Of a DNA stretch of 64,000 nt, positions 8,033 to 18,346 are shown piece by piece. The position numbers and the translations under genes were made by a program. The notes beneath the pieces are model-generated. The model did not search any database. It was not told the DNA's origin and saw only the letters and a list, made by a program, of their open reading frames with translations. The stretch's first letter is position 1, and each line of letters starts with the position of its first letter. The DNA comes from Calcarisporiella thermophila CBS 279.70 (lineage: Eukaryota > Calcarisporiellomycota): NCBI RefSeq assembly GCF_041956535.1, contig NW_027192199.1, forward strand, positions 1-64,000, in the 5' to 3' direction.

Positions 8033-9607
8033 TTAATATTTACTGCGAAGATAATTTATAAAATCACACTTTTCATCCATAATATTCACTGGATCCAGCT
8101 CTAAACCGAGGCCTGGTTCTTGAAGTACAATCCTTTTTCGAGTAGTTGTATAATCTGGCCACTCTAACTGATCCTCGCAGTTTGGATTACCGGTTTTAGC
8201 AAAACAAACCCAGTAGTTAATTATCTCTTTAGAGAGAATCCAGTCTCTCTTAGTAAAAACCATTGTCAACGGTTTGAATATCAGTGTGTCCGGCCATAGA
8301 TATGCTAAATCCAGTGCATGAGCAGCATGCAATGGGCGTGGACCTAACTTCAGAAGCACCGTCTCTTGATTAAACCGATAACGATAATGTGTACTTATTG
8401 CGTATTTAGCCAATAAGTGTTCCGGACATTTAAACACTATATCGCTAATTAGCTCTACTGCTCGAGCATACGCCGACGAATACTGATTCTTCGGATAATA
8501 GGTACTCAGTTTTTTGATATCTTGCTCTTGTATTCCTGGGATTATTCCGCGAAGAACCTGTATCCAGTCCCTAAATGGATTATAAATGACCATCATGAAT
8601 AAAGAGGCCTCATTAGTAGTTATCCCAGATAATATTGGTATGGGTGAAATGAAGCCTTCTTTTAACATATCTTCCGGTTTCATTGGAAGAAGAACGCCAT
8701 CGACAATAGGGCTGGTGGGAACACGGGATATCAATAACTCTACAGGTCCTCGGATCAGCCTGTATGTGGACAGTAGTACAGGCCAAGGTATTTTTTGCAT
8801 GCATTCGATTAACTTTGTAGAATCACTACTTGTACAACCTAACCTGCGAACTACTTTATCGAGTACGCTCTGATAATATCTCACATCACCGATCATTGTG
8901 GTTGGACCAGCGGACATGATTATTGCCTTATGAAATGGTCGACTTGTCGAGTTGTGATACATGAGAAGATGCAATGCAATTGCACCTGCTCCCGAAGATT
9001 CGCCGAATAATGTGACATCATTTGGGTTTCCTCCAAATAGGTGAATATTTTTCTGCACCCATTCGAGGGCAAATTGCTGATCATTAAGTTGAATATTGGC
9101 AGCTCCCTCTTTTATCCCCGCTTCAGTTGCAAAGTAGCCGAAAATATTAGAGCGAAAATTGACACTCACGAGTACAACTGAGTTTCCTGTTTTTCTCACA
9201 AAACCTTCCCCATTATACATATGCGAATCCCCAAATTCATAAGTTCCACCGAATACCCACACCATCACAGGATATAGATTATCAGGCGTCATATCAGGAG
9301 TCCATACATTGAGCGTTAGACAATCTTCGTCCATTAGATATGGAATAGGGAGGAGTTGAGGGCACATCGGCCCAAACTTCGTAGCTCTATTAAGCCGATT
9401 AGATCTGGCTGGGGGTTGCGGTGGCCTGAAGCGAAGGTCCTTGACCGGAGGTGCAGCATACGGAACTCCTAAGAATTGGTACAAACCATGTTTCTTAAAT
9501 CCTTTGAATATTCCATTTTCGAGCGCTACTCTGGCATCTTCTTGCGCACATGCATATTTCAGGTGGATGCTAAGTAGTAATAGTATACAGATATATACGG
9601 AATACAT
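8033..9607 (-). CDS. Secreted type-B carboxylesterase
   Basis: A single uninterrupted frame of 524 residues, the usual length for type-B carboxylesterases/lipases (alpha/beta hydrolase fold), which hydrolyse carboxylic esters. The start at 9607 gives a hydrophobic signal peptide (residues 1-21, ending A-C-A-Q), so the product is probably exported. Catalytic residues are visible: Ser204 in G-E-S-S-G, Glu333 in T-N-E-A-S and His430 in H-A-L-D-L-A-Y-L-W. The E-D-C-L-T-L-N-V-W block near 94-102 is diagnostic. The oxyanion loop reads V-F-G-G-T, lacking the common His before the glycines. No intron is visible, unlike most neighbours. The substrate cannot be predicted from sequence. The gene sits alone between two TE-rich blocks. 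Confidence 0.93.
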   Translation of the reverse strand: MYSVYICILLLLSIHLKYACAQEDARVALENGIFKGFKKHGLYQFLGVPYAAPPVKDLRFRPPQPPARSNRLNRATKFGPMCPQLLPIPYLMDEDCLTLNVWTPDMTPDNLYPVMVWVFGGTYEFGDSHMYNGEGFVRKTGNSVVLVSVNFRSNIFGYFATEAGIKEGAANIQLNDQQFALEWVQKNIHLFGGNPNDVTLFGESSGAGAIALHLLMYHNSTSRPFHKAIIMSAGPTTMIGDVRYYQSVLDKVVRRLGCTSSDSTKLIECMQKIPWPVLLSTYRLIRGPVELLISRVPTSPIVDGVLLPMKPEDMLKEGFISPIPILSGITTNEASLFMMVIYNPFRDWIQVLRGIIPGIQEQDIKKLSTYYPKNQYSSAYARAVELISDIVFKCPEHLLAKYAISTHYRYRFNQETVLLKLGPRPLHAAHALDLAYLWPDTLIFKPLTMVFTKRDWILSKEIINYWVCFAKTGNPNCEDQLEWPDYTTTRKRIVLQEPGLGLELDPVNIMDEKCDFINYLRSKY

Positions 9608-10984
9608 TTGATGGGACGATACAAGAGGATAAAAAATGCAGCAAAAGATCTTACATCGCGTTGTTCAATCTAATTTTGGGTTTTCGGCAAATGCGATTTT
9701 AAGAAAACAGTCTGAGACACAATTTCTAAAATCATTGAAAATGGATCAAAGTACTGGCGTGGCGATTTATGTCGGGAATACATCCGGCAAATAAATCTAA
9801 CTTTAGAGATAACAAGGGTAAGTTTAGTGCTGAACAAACATCTTTAAATATAATGGTCTACAGTAGCGGATAAGCGGATAATAATAAAAAAATGCATTTT
9901 GGTAGAAAATGCAGGGGTGAGGATTTCTGTTGGAGTACGACCAGGTGTGACTGATAATCTGAAATTGTCGGTATTTTAATTAAACTTGATTTTTACTTGT
10001 TTGTGTATAAACTATATTACCTGTTTATGATTTCTTGTTATTCTTAAATAGTTTAGCTATTTGTCTTTCTTTGAACTAGAGGAAAATATACTCTGATTGA
10101 AATTCCAACAATTTCAATGGACCGAAAAGTTACTTTTAAGTTTTATATCTTATTCTTAATCTCCAGCCCGTGGAAACGAATTATTAGATATTTTGAATTA
10201 TTGAATCCAAATTGAAAACAGTTTTCTACATGATAAAGAATTGAGAGGACTAGGATTTGATTGAAAAATTTAACATTAGCACTGCCACATGCGATATTTT
10301 TATTACCTTCAAGATATTATAATTGTTATCCTTCCTTCATCTCTAGTTCGATCAGCACTAAAATTTTTGAAATGGTTTTGAAAATGTTGTAGATGGAAGA
10401 AAACTTTGACAATATTTATGGAAATAGCATTTAATAATGCTTTGAAGTTCACAACAGCAATAATAGGAACAGGTAGGTCTATTATTAAATTTTAACTTGA
10501 AATATGTGACATATATGTCACAATATAAGTGGTAGCTGATGCTACAGGCTAGTGATACGAGAATGGTACTGTAAAATTCAATGCGCACTGCCTTAGGTCA
10601 CTAATGTCATATTCTATATTATTAAGAGTAGATGCAAGCAAATAATGATACTATCAAAAACGATTCGAACCAGTGTTTTTGTGATAGTAGAGTAGCAATC
10701 AAATACGTGAAATTAAAGTTTGGCTAGAGTCACCATTTATATTGGAGCCTCATATTTTAGGCTCTTTTCGTACCAATGAAGAAGTTCAGAATTCTATCAC
10801 CATCATGGCCACATTACATTCATACACACTGCTAAAACAGTTGCTAAAATGAACAAAGAAACTTATTCCTAAATTACATTGCATCCCATCGTCACCGGAA
10901 TATCATGTACCTACAACTTACACTTTCCTACTCTTAAAGACATAGAAAAATCTCATTTTTTTGTATTTTACATTAAAACATTTG
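9608..10984. other. Long AT-rich spacer
   Basis: About 1.4 kb upstream of the carboxylesterase start. It should hold that gene's promoter, but I find no coding frame, RNA gene or clear repeat. Confidence 0.45.
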
Positions 10985-11028
10985 GCAAAAAAATTGGCAT
11001 GAATATCCAAAAAGTTGATGATTAAGAA

Positions 11029-11684
11029 GTGGAATTAGGCGATGAATCGAAGCATAAATGCTATGGTGAAGTCATGGATATCAAGATTAATATCGGAGAA
11101 TACACTACAGTAATTGACTTCTTCGTTACCGATGTAAAGAACGATATTGTCTTGGGAATGCCTTGGCTATACAACAACAATCCATACACAGATTACCGTG
11201 ACAATCACAATGTTATAACGAAAAAAAATTGAACAATGTAGTTCTGCAAGCCTTTGCCATCACCAATTGATATTCAGAAGTAAGAATTCCAACTCCTAAA
11301 TGCAACTCAATTTAAAAGTTACGCACGCCGTACGGATGATGATAATTATTTACTGTCATTTTCAGAGAACATCACGATCCTAACAACAAAATGATGGAAT
11401 ATAACACCATGTAGATAACTGAATCCATTGAAAAATTATTACATGATTATTATGACGCCTTTCCTACAGATCTTCCTAAAAGACATCTTCCAAAGCGATC
11501 CATGGATCTTGCAATTGAACAGGAGCCTGGTACTGAACCTCCTTGTAAACCGATGTATCGGCTTTCAAACAGTGAGCTAGATGAGCTTAAGCGACAACTC
11601 ACTGATTTAAGCGATAAGGGTTTGATACGTCCTAGTACTTCGCCATACGGGTCACCAGTTTTATTCGTGGACAAGAAAGATTGA
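11029..11684 (+). pseudogene. Ty3/gypsy protease-RT relic
   Basis: The first frame (11029-11232) ends in a retropepsin-like C-terminus with D-I-V-L-G-M-P-W-L followed by a D-Y-R-D-N stretch. The second (about 11410-11684) matches the start of a gypsy RT: a D-A-F-P-T-D-L-P block, then P-M-Y-R-L-S-N-S-E-L-D-E-L and G-L-I-R-P-S-T-S-P-Y-G-S-P-V-L-F. The RT then hits a stop after K-K-D and is not continued. The two frames are separated by degenerate DNA. No LTR was recognised around it. It is an old plus-strand fragment unrelated in orientation to the block at 1-7 kb. Confidence 0.8.
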
Positions 11685-11965
11685 GAAAAACGTACACTCA
11701 GCTAACTTTTTAAGTTCGATATTGTATATTTTGACTATTAACTCTCATTCCTTCCTCCACTCTAAAAGCACCAATTAGCGATACACAGTGAAGACAATTG
11801 TACCCTTGCTTTAAATAACCTACTACCTGGATTCATATCTAATTCCTTTATACATGGGTTATGAGCCTGACATGGGCCGATCGTAAACTCAATATCTGAG
11901 GCAGACCGTTGATAAAATTTTAACGCACATTATCTTGGAATACAATCAATCTTTAATTAAACTAA

Positions 11966-13209
11966 TTGTTATTACAAACTGCCTACACTTTTATCTCATT
12001 ATGTAATGAGGGCTTATCCAGCAGAGATATCTCGCGTCAGCTTGGGATAAGTTATTATGTCGTCAACAAATATCGTAGATTATGCGCTCCAGAATCTACT
12101 AAACCAGTCACCGGTCGCCCACGTGTTCTCACTGAGAGACAAGAGAAAGTCCTCGTACGAAATACAAGGCTGGAATATATGAGGATATACCAGATGCAAA
12201 GAAACGGCTTAAAGAAGATTACGATGTCGATTTGTCAGTGACAGCAGTAAGGAACGCACTAAAGCGAAACGAAATGAGCTCGAGATCGTGTAGTTAGCCA
12301 TAGGAAAGCTCGACTAGCCTTTGCGCGTAAATATTGAAGCTGGAGTTTCGATGACTGGAAGCGTGTTGTATGGTCAGATGAAAGCATATTTAGAGTATTC
12401 GGTACAGATAGAAGAAGATACTACTGGATAGCTCCGGGCGATCCTAGCACCATTTCAAAAATACGGTCAAGCACGGCGATGAGTCAGTTACTGTGTGGGC
12501 ACGCATTACTCCCAAAGGAGTTGGCTTTATGTGCCGAATCGATAAGAGACTAGATGCACAACTCTACTAGAATATTTTAGGAGATGAGTTAATGAGAACG
12601 CTCGATTGGAATGGAATGGACAAGGATCAAATCATTTTTCAGCATGATAATAATCCTAAGGATACCGCACATAGTACAGTGGAATGGCTAGCGAACCACA
12701 ATATTAACGTACTAGAATGGCCGGCTCAATCTCCTGATTTAAACCCTATCGAGTTCACATGGGATCAGTTAGACAGAAGAATCCAAGATCGCGAGTGTAA
12801 CTGGGTTCGAATGGTAGACGAAGATCTTTATGAAATTAGAAGATCGGTCAGGATCGAGAAAATTGATCGAATGAGTTTATATGAAAAATAGGAATTCAAA
12901 TAATATGACATAATCTGGCTTTTCCATAGGCTAACTAATAATGCAGCTTTAATAAAACAATAAAACAAATATCAAAAAGGTAATAATAAATTTAAAATAA
13001 GAAGGATGAATGAAATTAACCGCCACATAGTGAAAAGTAAGCCGTCCTGTTACTGCGAGCAGCAGCCGACTAATGCCGAGTCACTTTGGGATATACTGCA
13101 GGAAGAGTGGGAGAAGATAGAACCAGAGTTGTGTGCCAAAATTATAGGTACAATGCCACAGCGTCTGAAGGCAGTGATAAAAGCAAAGGATGGCCATACA
13201 AGATATTGA
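11966..13209 (+). pseudogene. Tc1/mariner transposase relic, split by a solo LTR
   Basis: An N-terminal helix-turn-helix (S-R-D-I-S-R-Q-L-G-I-S) is followed, after frameshifts, by the first catalytic Asp in V-V-W-S-D-E-S. The second is in F-Q-H-D-N-N-P-K and the third acidic residue in S-P-D-L-N-P-I-E, the DD34E arrangement of Tc1 transposases. The C-terminus is interrupted at 12796 by a solo LTR and resumes at 13060 with the typical L-W-D-I-L-Q-E-E-W end and D-G-H-T-R-Y stop (13209). Several frame breaks lie between 12240 and 12590. It is clearly inactive. Confidence 0.88.
12796..13054 (-). mobile_element. Solo LTR (family A), 5-bp target duplication GCGAG
   Basis: The 259-bp insertion splits the Tc1 transposase and is flanked by GCGAG at 12791-12795 and 13055-13059. 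It starts TGTAACTGGG and ends CCTGTTACT, one base from the expected TTACA. On the minus strand it matches the LTR at 302-748 in the 30-bp block 12901-12930 and along the terminal 60 bases. It is the empty-site allele: only one 23-bp repeat (12826-12848) and no 47-bp insert. Confidence 0.85.
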
Positions 13210-13862
13210 AGTATTTATATAAATAAAAAAACAATATAGATTCTATGGGTGTGTCGGAGTTTGAAAAATTGATTTTAATGGATAACTTTCAGGAAAAGGG
13301 GTTATTTATAAGGGCACATTGATGGGATGATCTGTTACGTAGAATATAAGATAGTATAAAGAATAAGGATAAGATATTCGTAATCTCAGAAGTTTATCAA
13401 TGTTTCTCTGTAATATAATTCTACACTTATTTTAGTTATATTCAGTTTTAGTTAGAAACACTATATAAGTCACAATGTTCCTTTTGTAATAAGAGAAAAC
13501 AGGATTCAAGTTTATTATTTTTCTATATTTTTGGTCTACTTCCCACTATCTTAAGTGCGTGTTCTGCATCAGGGACTGCAGAAGACTTAAGATAGTAATC
13601 GGATAAACGGGATACGTACATTATCTCAACACCTCCCAATCTTCCACACAACAGATCAAACAAGGGTATTTATCGTTTCTATGCTTAACGTAACTTGTAG
13701 TACCTCCATTTGGAGATATAAGACGAAATAATGAGAAATTAAAAAAACATGAACTCAGCCGAGTGTATATCTATTTTTGTATCCCGACGACTACATATGT
13801 AGATTGGGAAAAAAATTTAGATATCAGAATTTATTCCCATATTACTCAAGTAGAGTTTTCTG
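13210..13862. other. Intergenic, upstream of transcription factor gene
   Basis: AT-rich spacer that should carry the promoter of the gene at 13863. The only structure I see is the inverted repeat at 13545-13596. Confidence 0.45.
13545..13596. promoter_or_regulatory. Perfect 12-bp inverted repeat
   Basis: ACTATCTTAAGT (13545-13556) and ACTTAAGATAGT (13585-13596) are exact reverse complements separated by 28 bases. The pair lies about 270 bases before the ATG at 13863. It could be a paired binding site or a hairpin, or a short transposon remnant. No known factor is inferred. Confidence 0.35.
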
Positions 13863-15629
13863 ATGTATACCTGCCAATTGTTAGATGCTCCATTAAATAC
13901 CGTATGCTTCAATTCTGCGGACAATACAGTAGATGAAACAGAAAACCACCTGGAGGAAAGTCTTGATTTTAGGGATTCACTGTTGGCTGCAGATGTATTT
14001 TACTTTCGATTCAGACTGAATTCATTTACTGATCTACATCATCTCCTCAGCGCTCAGTATCTCATAGATGGAGTATTACTGCCGGAAAATCCTTCTCATC
14101 CCCAGATACATGCTTTAGCTACCAACAGAGAGCATACAAATTACTGTTCCTACTTTAAGCTCCATTCTTACCCGAGGCCAATTGAAGACAAATTCCTCAA
14201 ATGGCAAACAAAATCTTTCGTTGTTAAAAAGATGCTCATTGATCATCTTTTTCATGTCTATTTGAGCACCTGTTGTGTAGACGCTATACATCCAGATCGT
14301 GAAATTTTTCTTGAAAACTACTATCGCGGTGATCTCGAGCCTGCACTGGTCCACACCGCCATTGCTTGTGCGGCTATCCATTTATTGCTATTACATCCGG
14401 AAACAACTCTCAAGAATAAGCTCCATGGGGCCGTAGGGAGTCTGTTTGCGCAGGCAAAACGATCGCTGGAAGGCGTGTTTGATATTCCATCCCCGCAGAC
14501 TGTGCTTGCTCTTATAAATATGGATACATGTCTGCAGTTGCTTTCACGTTATAAGGATGCATACGCATTCTATTCGCAAGCCGCGCAAATGGCACTCTCA
14601 CTTCATATGGACAAAGAGGACCCTACAGAGAAGAATCCTTTGCAGCTAGAGTTCCAAAGAAGGATATGGTACAACTTGCTATTTACTTGCTTATTATGTA
14701 ACATATATTGATTGTCACAATTAATTCGGTCATTCTTTAAGGGCCACTGTCTGCAAGCGCGAAATATTCTATGTATTTGAAGGCGACAAGCCAGCTCTAA
14801 TAGGCATAGATATTATCAGGTCATCTATCAAACCAAGTGTGACAATGAGAGATAGTGAGTTTTACAAATTTGCAACTGTAATTAGACATAATAGTTGATA
14901 ATATTCCACCTATCGAACTAACAAACTTAATGTTTCAGATATATTTCATACTGAATATTATGACGACATCTAAGCTCTTGGAGCTTCAAAACATTGATTG
15001 GACCCTTCCTGATGTTATTATCGTGCAAAAACTGGCTGAGATTGCAGCATATTTGCAAAATGAACAAACCGAGGCAGTTCAATACTGCAGTGAAGGCGCT
15101 CTGCACAAGATCTACCCTCCTGGGTTAAATTTCAATTTTTGGAGCAAATGGTGTGCACTTTGGCGACAATTTATTAAGTCAGACGCACCTACCGGAAGAT
15201 TGGAAACGGATTTGATGCAGCAATTGCGTGAAAAAGCTTTCGAAGAGTATATCAGGGTAAATACCTTATTTCTGAATTTCTGCATTCTTGTTGATTAGCA
15301 CTCTAATATTAGCACTGAACTCTTAACAGGGTTTAAACTATTGTATTATGGCGCTTGGGTGGGCCGTTAATACCCAAATCAGATGTAAATCGAATATTCT
15401 TATGGGAGCACATATTGTTTGCGAAAATGTTAAATTCATAGCCCAAACGCATCCAAATGTTAGGGTAGGGCGCAAAATATTCAAAGAGCTTATTAAAGTA
15501 TTGGATATTCTGCAATCATCAGAAGCTAGAGGAATTTTAATTCAATGTCTTGCTCGTCAAATCGTGGATACATTAGAGGAGATTAAACCGACCCTATTTT
15601 CAAAAGAGGTGCTGGAACGCTCAGCCTAA
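13863..15629 (+). CDS. Fungal-specific transcription factor domain protein, no zinc cluster seen
   Basis: Four exons join in frame: 13863-14668, 14742-14877, 14939-15256 and 15330-15629, giving about 519 residues. The N-terminal half matches the fungal_trans (middle homology) domain: an H-L-F-H-V-Y-L-like block near residue 120, a helical region with L-A-L-I-N-M-D-T-C-L-Q-L-L, then A-F-Y-S-Q-A-A-Q-M-A-L-S-L-H-M and the R-R-I-W block. These domains normally sit C-terminal to a Zn2Cys6 binuclear cluster in nuclear regulators, but no Cys-rich cluster is seen here. Either an upstream exon is missed or this is a domain-only variant. The C-terminal exons are helical and conserved-looking. The exon 1 donor (14669) is chosen because it restores the R-R-I-W frame. 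The target pathway is unknown. Confidence 0.75.
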
Positions 15630-15947
15630 AACCAAATCAGAGAAAAAAGCCAGAAATTGGAATAAAATATATACTGTAGAATGTTTGAACTACAAGTAGG
15701 GAAAAATGTGCCACAGTGTTTTAACAATATTTCTTTGGATGCTTAATTCTCCTGGATGGATGGAATGTTATACAGGCGCCTTTATTATTAAACACTGGAG
15801 GATCTACACTATATGCTGTTCCACCCACTACCCCAGTTATATATGCTTTTTCTAAAAAACCATGGGTATTAATATTGACGCTCGGGAAATATGGCCTTCA
15901 TGATAAAATTGAAGACATATTTATTATCGTTATTTCACAAAAATATT

Positions 15948-17566
15948 TCAATGCTTCGTGTATCCTCCTCTAGCTTTATAAGCATCTCGGAATCTCCTCA
16001 ACATACTCTCGTATAAGTTATCAATATAAGCCTTATCTATATTATCCCACGTATATTTGATTCGTTCCCAGAGCTCTTCTTTATCCTTTGGCCGAGTAGG
16101 ATAACCTTGAAGCCTCCTTTTCAATAGACTCCACGCGTTCTCTATGGGATTTAAATCTGGTGACTGAGCAGGCCATTCTAATACTCTTATATTGCGATCT
16201 CGTAGCCATGCTTGAGTTGACTTGGCGAAATGAGGGGGGGTATTGTCATGTTGGAATATGATCTTATCTTCGTCTATACCGTACCGTTCGAGTGTTCCAA
16301 GAAACCTTCATCTAAATGTTCTAATATGTCCTGACTATTTACTTCCACCTTCTACGNNNNNNNNNNNNNNNNNNNNNNNNNNNNNNNNNNNNNNNNNNNN
16401 NNNNNNNNNNNNNNNNNNNNNNNNNNNNNNNNNNNNNNNNNNNNNNNNNNNNNNNNNNNNNNNNNNNNNNNNNNNNNNNNNNNNNNNNNNNNNNNNNNNN
16501 NNNNNNNNNNNNNNNNNNNNNNNNNNNNNNNNNNNNNNNNNNNNNNNNNNNNNNNNNNNNNNNNNNNNNNNNNNNNNNNNNNNNNNNNNNNNNNNNNNNN
16601 NNNNNNNNNNNNNNNNNNNNNNNNNNNNNNNNNNNNNNNNNNNNNNNNNNNNNNNNNNNNNNNNNNNNNNNNNNNNNNNNNNNNNNNNNNNNNNNNNNNN
16701 NNNNNNNNNNNTTTCAATAGACTCCACGCGTTCTCTATGGGATTTAAATCTGGTGACTGAGCAGGCCATTCTAATACTCTTATATTGCGATCTCGTAGCC
16801 ATGCTTGAGTTGACTTGGCGAAATGAGGGGGGGTATTGTCATGTTGGAATATGATCTTATCTTCGTCTATACCGTACCGTTCGAGTGTTCCAAGAAAACC
16901 TTCATCTAAAATGTTCTAATATGTCCTGACATTTATTCCACCTTCTACGCGAAGTAGAAGCCCCACTCCTTGCGAGGTAACGCAGCCCCGTACCATGATT
17001 GTCTCTTTTCCCTGCTTCGTGGTTGGAACAATATTGCACTCTCGCAGAGGTTGCCCCTTCTTTACGTATGTGTATACCTTTCCAGCGGTCTATAAAAAGG
17101 GCACTATGGTTTTATCCGAGAATATTATGGTTTATCTGGTCTGAAAATCCCACCAAACAAGTTGAGCTGCAAATTTGAATCGAGCTTTAAAATGGCGCGG
17201 GAGCAGCAAAAGCTTCCTAGGCTTTGTTTGAGGTTTCACTTCGTGCTTTTTAAGTATCATTTTTACAGTTTTGTTTGTTACGCTCTTCTTCAGCTCTTCT
17301 TTGATAACTTACTGCAAGGCGACAAGCTTAGAACACTCTCCGGATGACGTCTGCTTAGAGATGTATTTCTCATCTGATTCACTTAGACTACGTGAACGCC
17401 CATATTTTGGCTTCATAGAAGGATATTTCGAGGTGCTCCATTTCTTGGTAATCCTTCTAGCAGTTTCACGGCTTATCCCCACTAGTGCTCCAATCTTACG
17501 TGTGGACTCTCCCTTTCTTGAAAGTTCAAGCACACATTCTCGAAAATTTTTACGGGTTGGCTTCAT
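15948..17566 (-). pseudogene. Tc1 transposase, frameshifted
   Basis: The start at 17566 opens a helix-turn-helix (T-R-K-I-G-A-L-V-G-I-S-R-E-T-A). Coding continues through several frames with stops. The first catalytic Asp is in I-I-F-S-D, the second in F-Q-H-D-N-T-P-P and the third residue in S-P-D-L-N-P-I-E-N. The protein ends R-G-G-Y-T-K-H at 15948. Stops or frame changes occur near 17310, 17130, 17090 and 16920. Part of the catalytic core is present twice around the gap at 16357-16711. Confidence 0.88.
16357..16711. other. Assembly gap with duplicated flanks
   Basis: There are 355 undetermined bases. The 239 bases before the gap (16118-16356) and the 238 after it (16712-16949) are the same sequence except for small indels near the left copy's end. 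This looks like two contig ends that overlap and were not merged. Confidence 0.95.
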
Positions 17567-17902
17567 AGATGTCAGATATTGTTAAAAAATAAAAGCATCA
17601 CCGATGCAAATAAAAAATATTTAGATGGAATAGTGGAGAGGACATAAAAAATATTTGGGTATCTTTGGCACACATCGATATTTATAAAGATATCAATTTC
17701 CCATAAATTCGGGGTGCTATTCAATGATACCCTAGTTTTACAAGAAATGCATATATAATCGGGGTAGCGGGTGGAACAGCATATATTGTAGATCTTCCAG
17801 TGTTTAATAATAGGGACACTTGTATAATATTCCATCTATCCAGGAGAATTGAGCATCCAAAGAAAAATTGTTAAAATGCTGTGGCACATTTTTCCCTACC
17901 TG

Positions 17903-18346
17903 TATACTCTATTTCTATTTTACTGCGTTTGTTTAAATTTTGAATCGGTCAAAGATGTTGTGTATTTTCCTCGATTGCCTGCACGGACCTTTTGAATTGA
18001 AAACTACTGTTTTTCTAAACTTTATCTTTGTTGAACTTTAAAGTTACTGTGATTTTATGTATTATTTTCCGGTTCATCTGCTCAGTGAATAAAGCCAAAA
18101 TAAAATATTTCTCTTTGAAACATAATTTGTGCAATGATTTAGTTAAGGGTAATTCTAATTGTAACCAGGTATAACTATTTATTACCGCTTAGTTTTCTTG
18201 AGTAATTAATCGTCAAATTCAAAGTCACACTCAGTATATTGCTACCTTTTCCTGCTCGTTAAAATGCTACAATAGTTATCTTTACTGCTGATCAAATATC
18301 TTTCATCTTTTTCGACAAGATCAAAATCTTCTATACAGTGATATTG
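17903..18346. other. AT-rich spacer
   Basis: Nothing recognisable lies between the Tc1 element and the MULE pseudogene. Confidence 0.45.

Larger units (their letters stand above)
15693..17902 (-). mobile_element. Tc1/mariner element with long terminal inverted repeats
   Basis: The left end (from 15693, CAAGTAGGGAAAAATG) and the right end (to 17902, CAGGTAGGGAAAAATG on the minus strand) are inverted copies aligning well over about 155 bases and more weakly to about 200. Both ends are flanked by TA (15691-15692 and 17903-17904), the Tc1/mariner target duplication. The transposase is on the minus strand. The span includes a 355-base gap whose flanks are near-identical, so the real element is probably about 1.6 kb. 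Confidence 0.9.
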
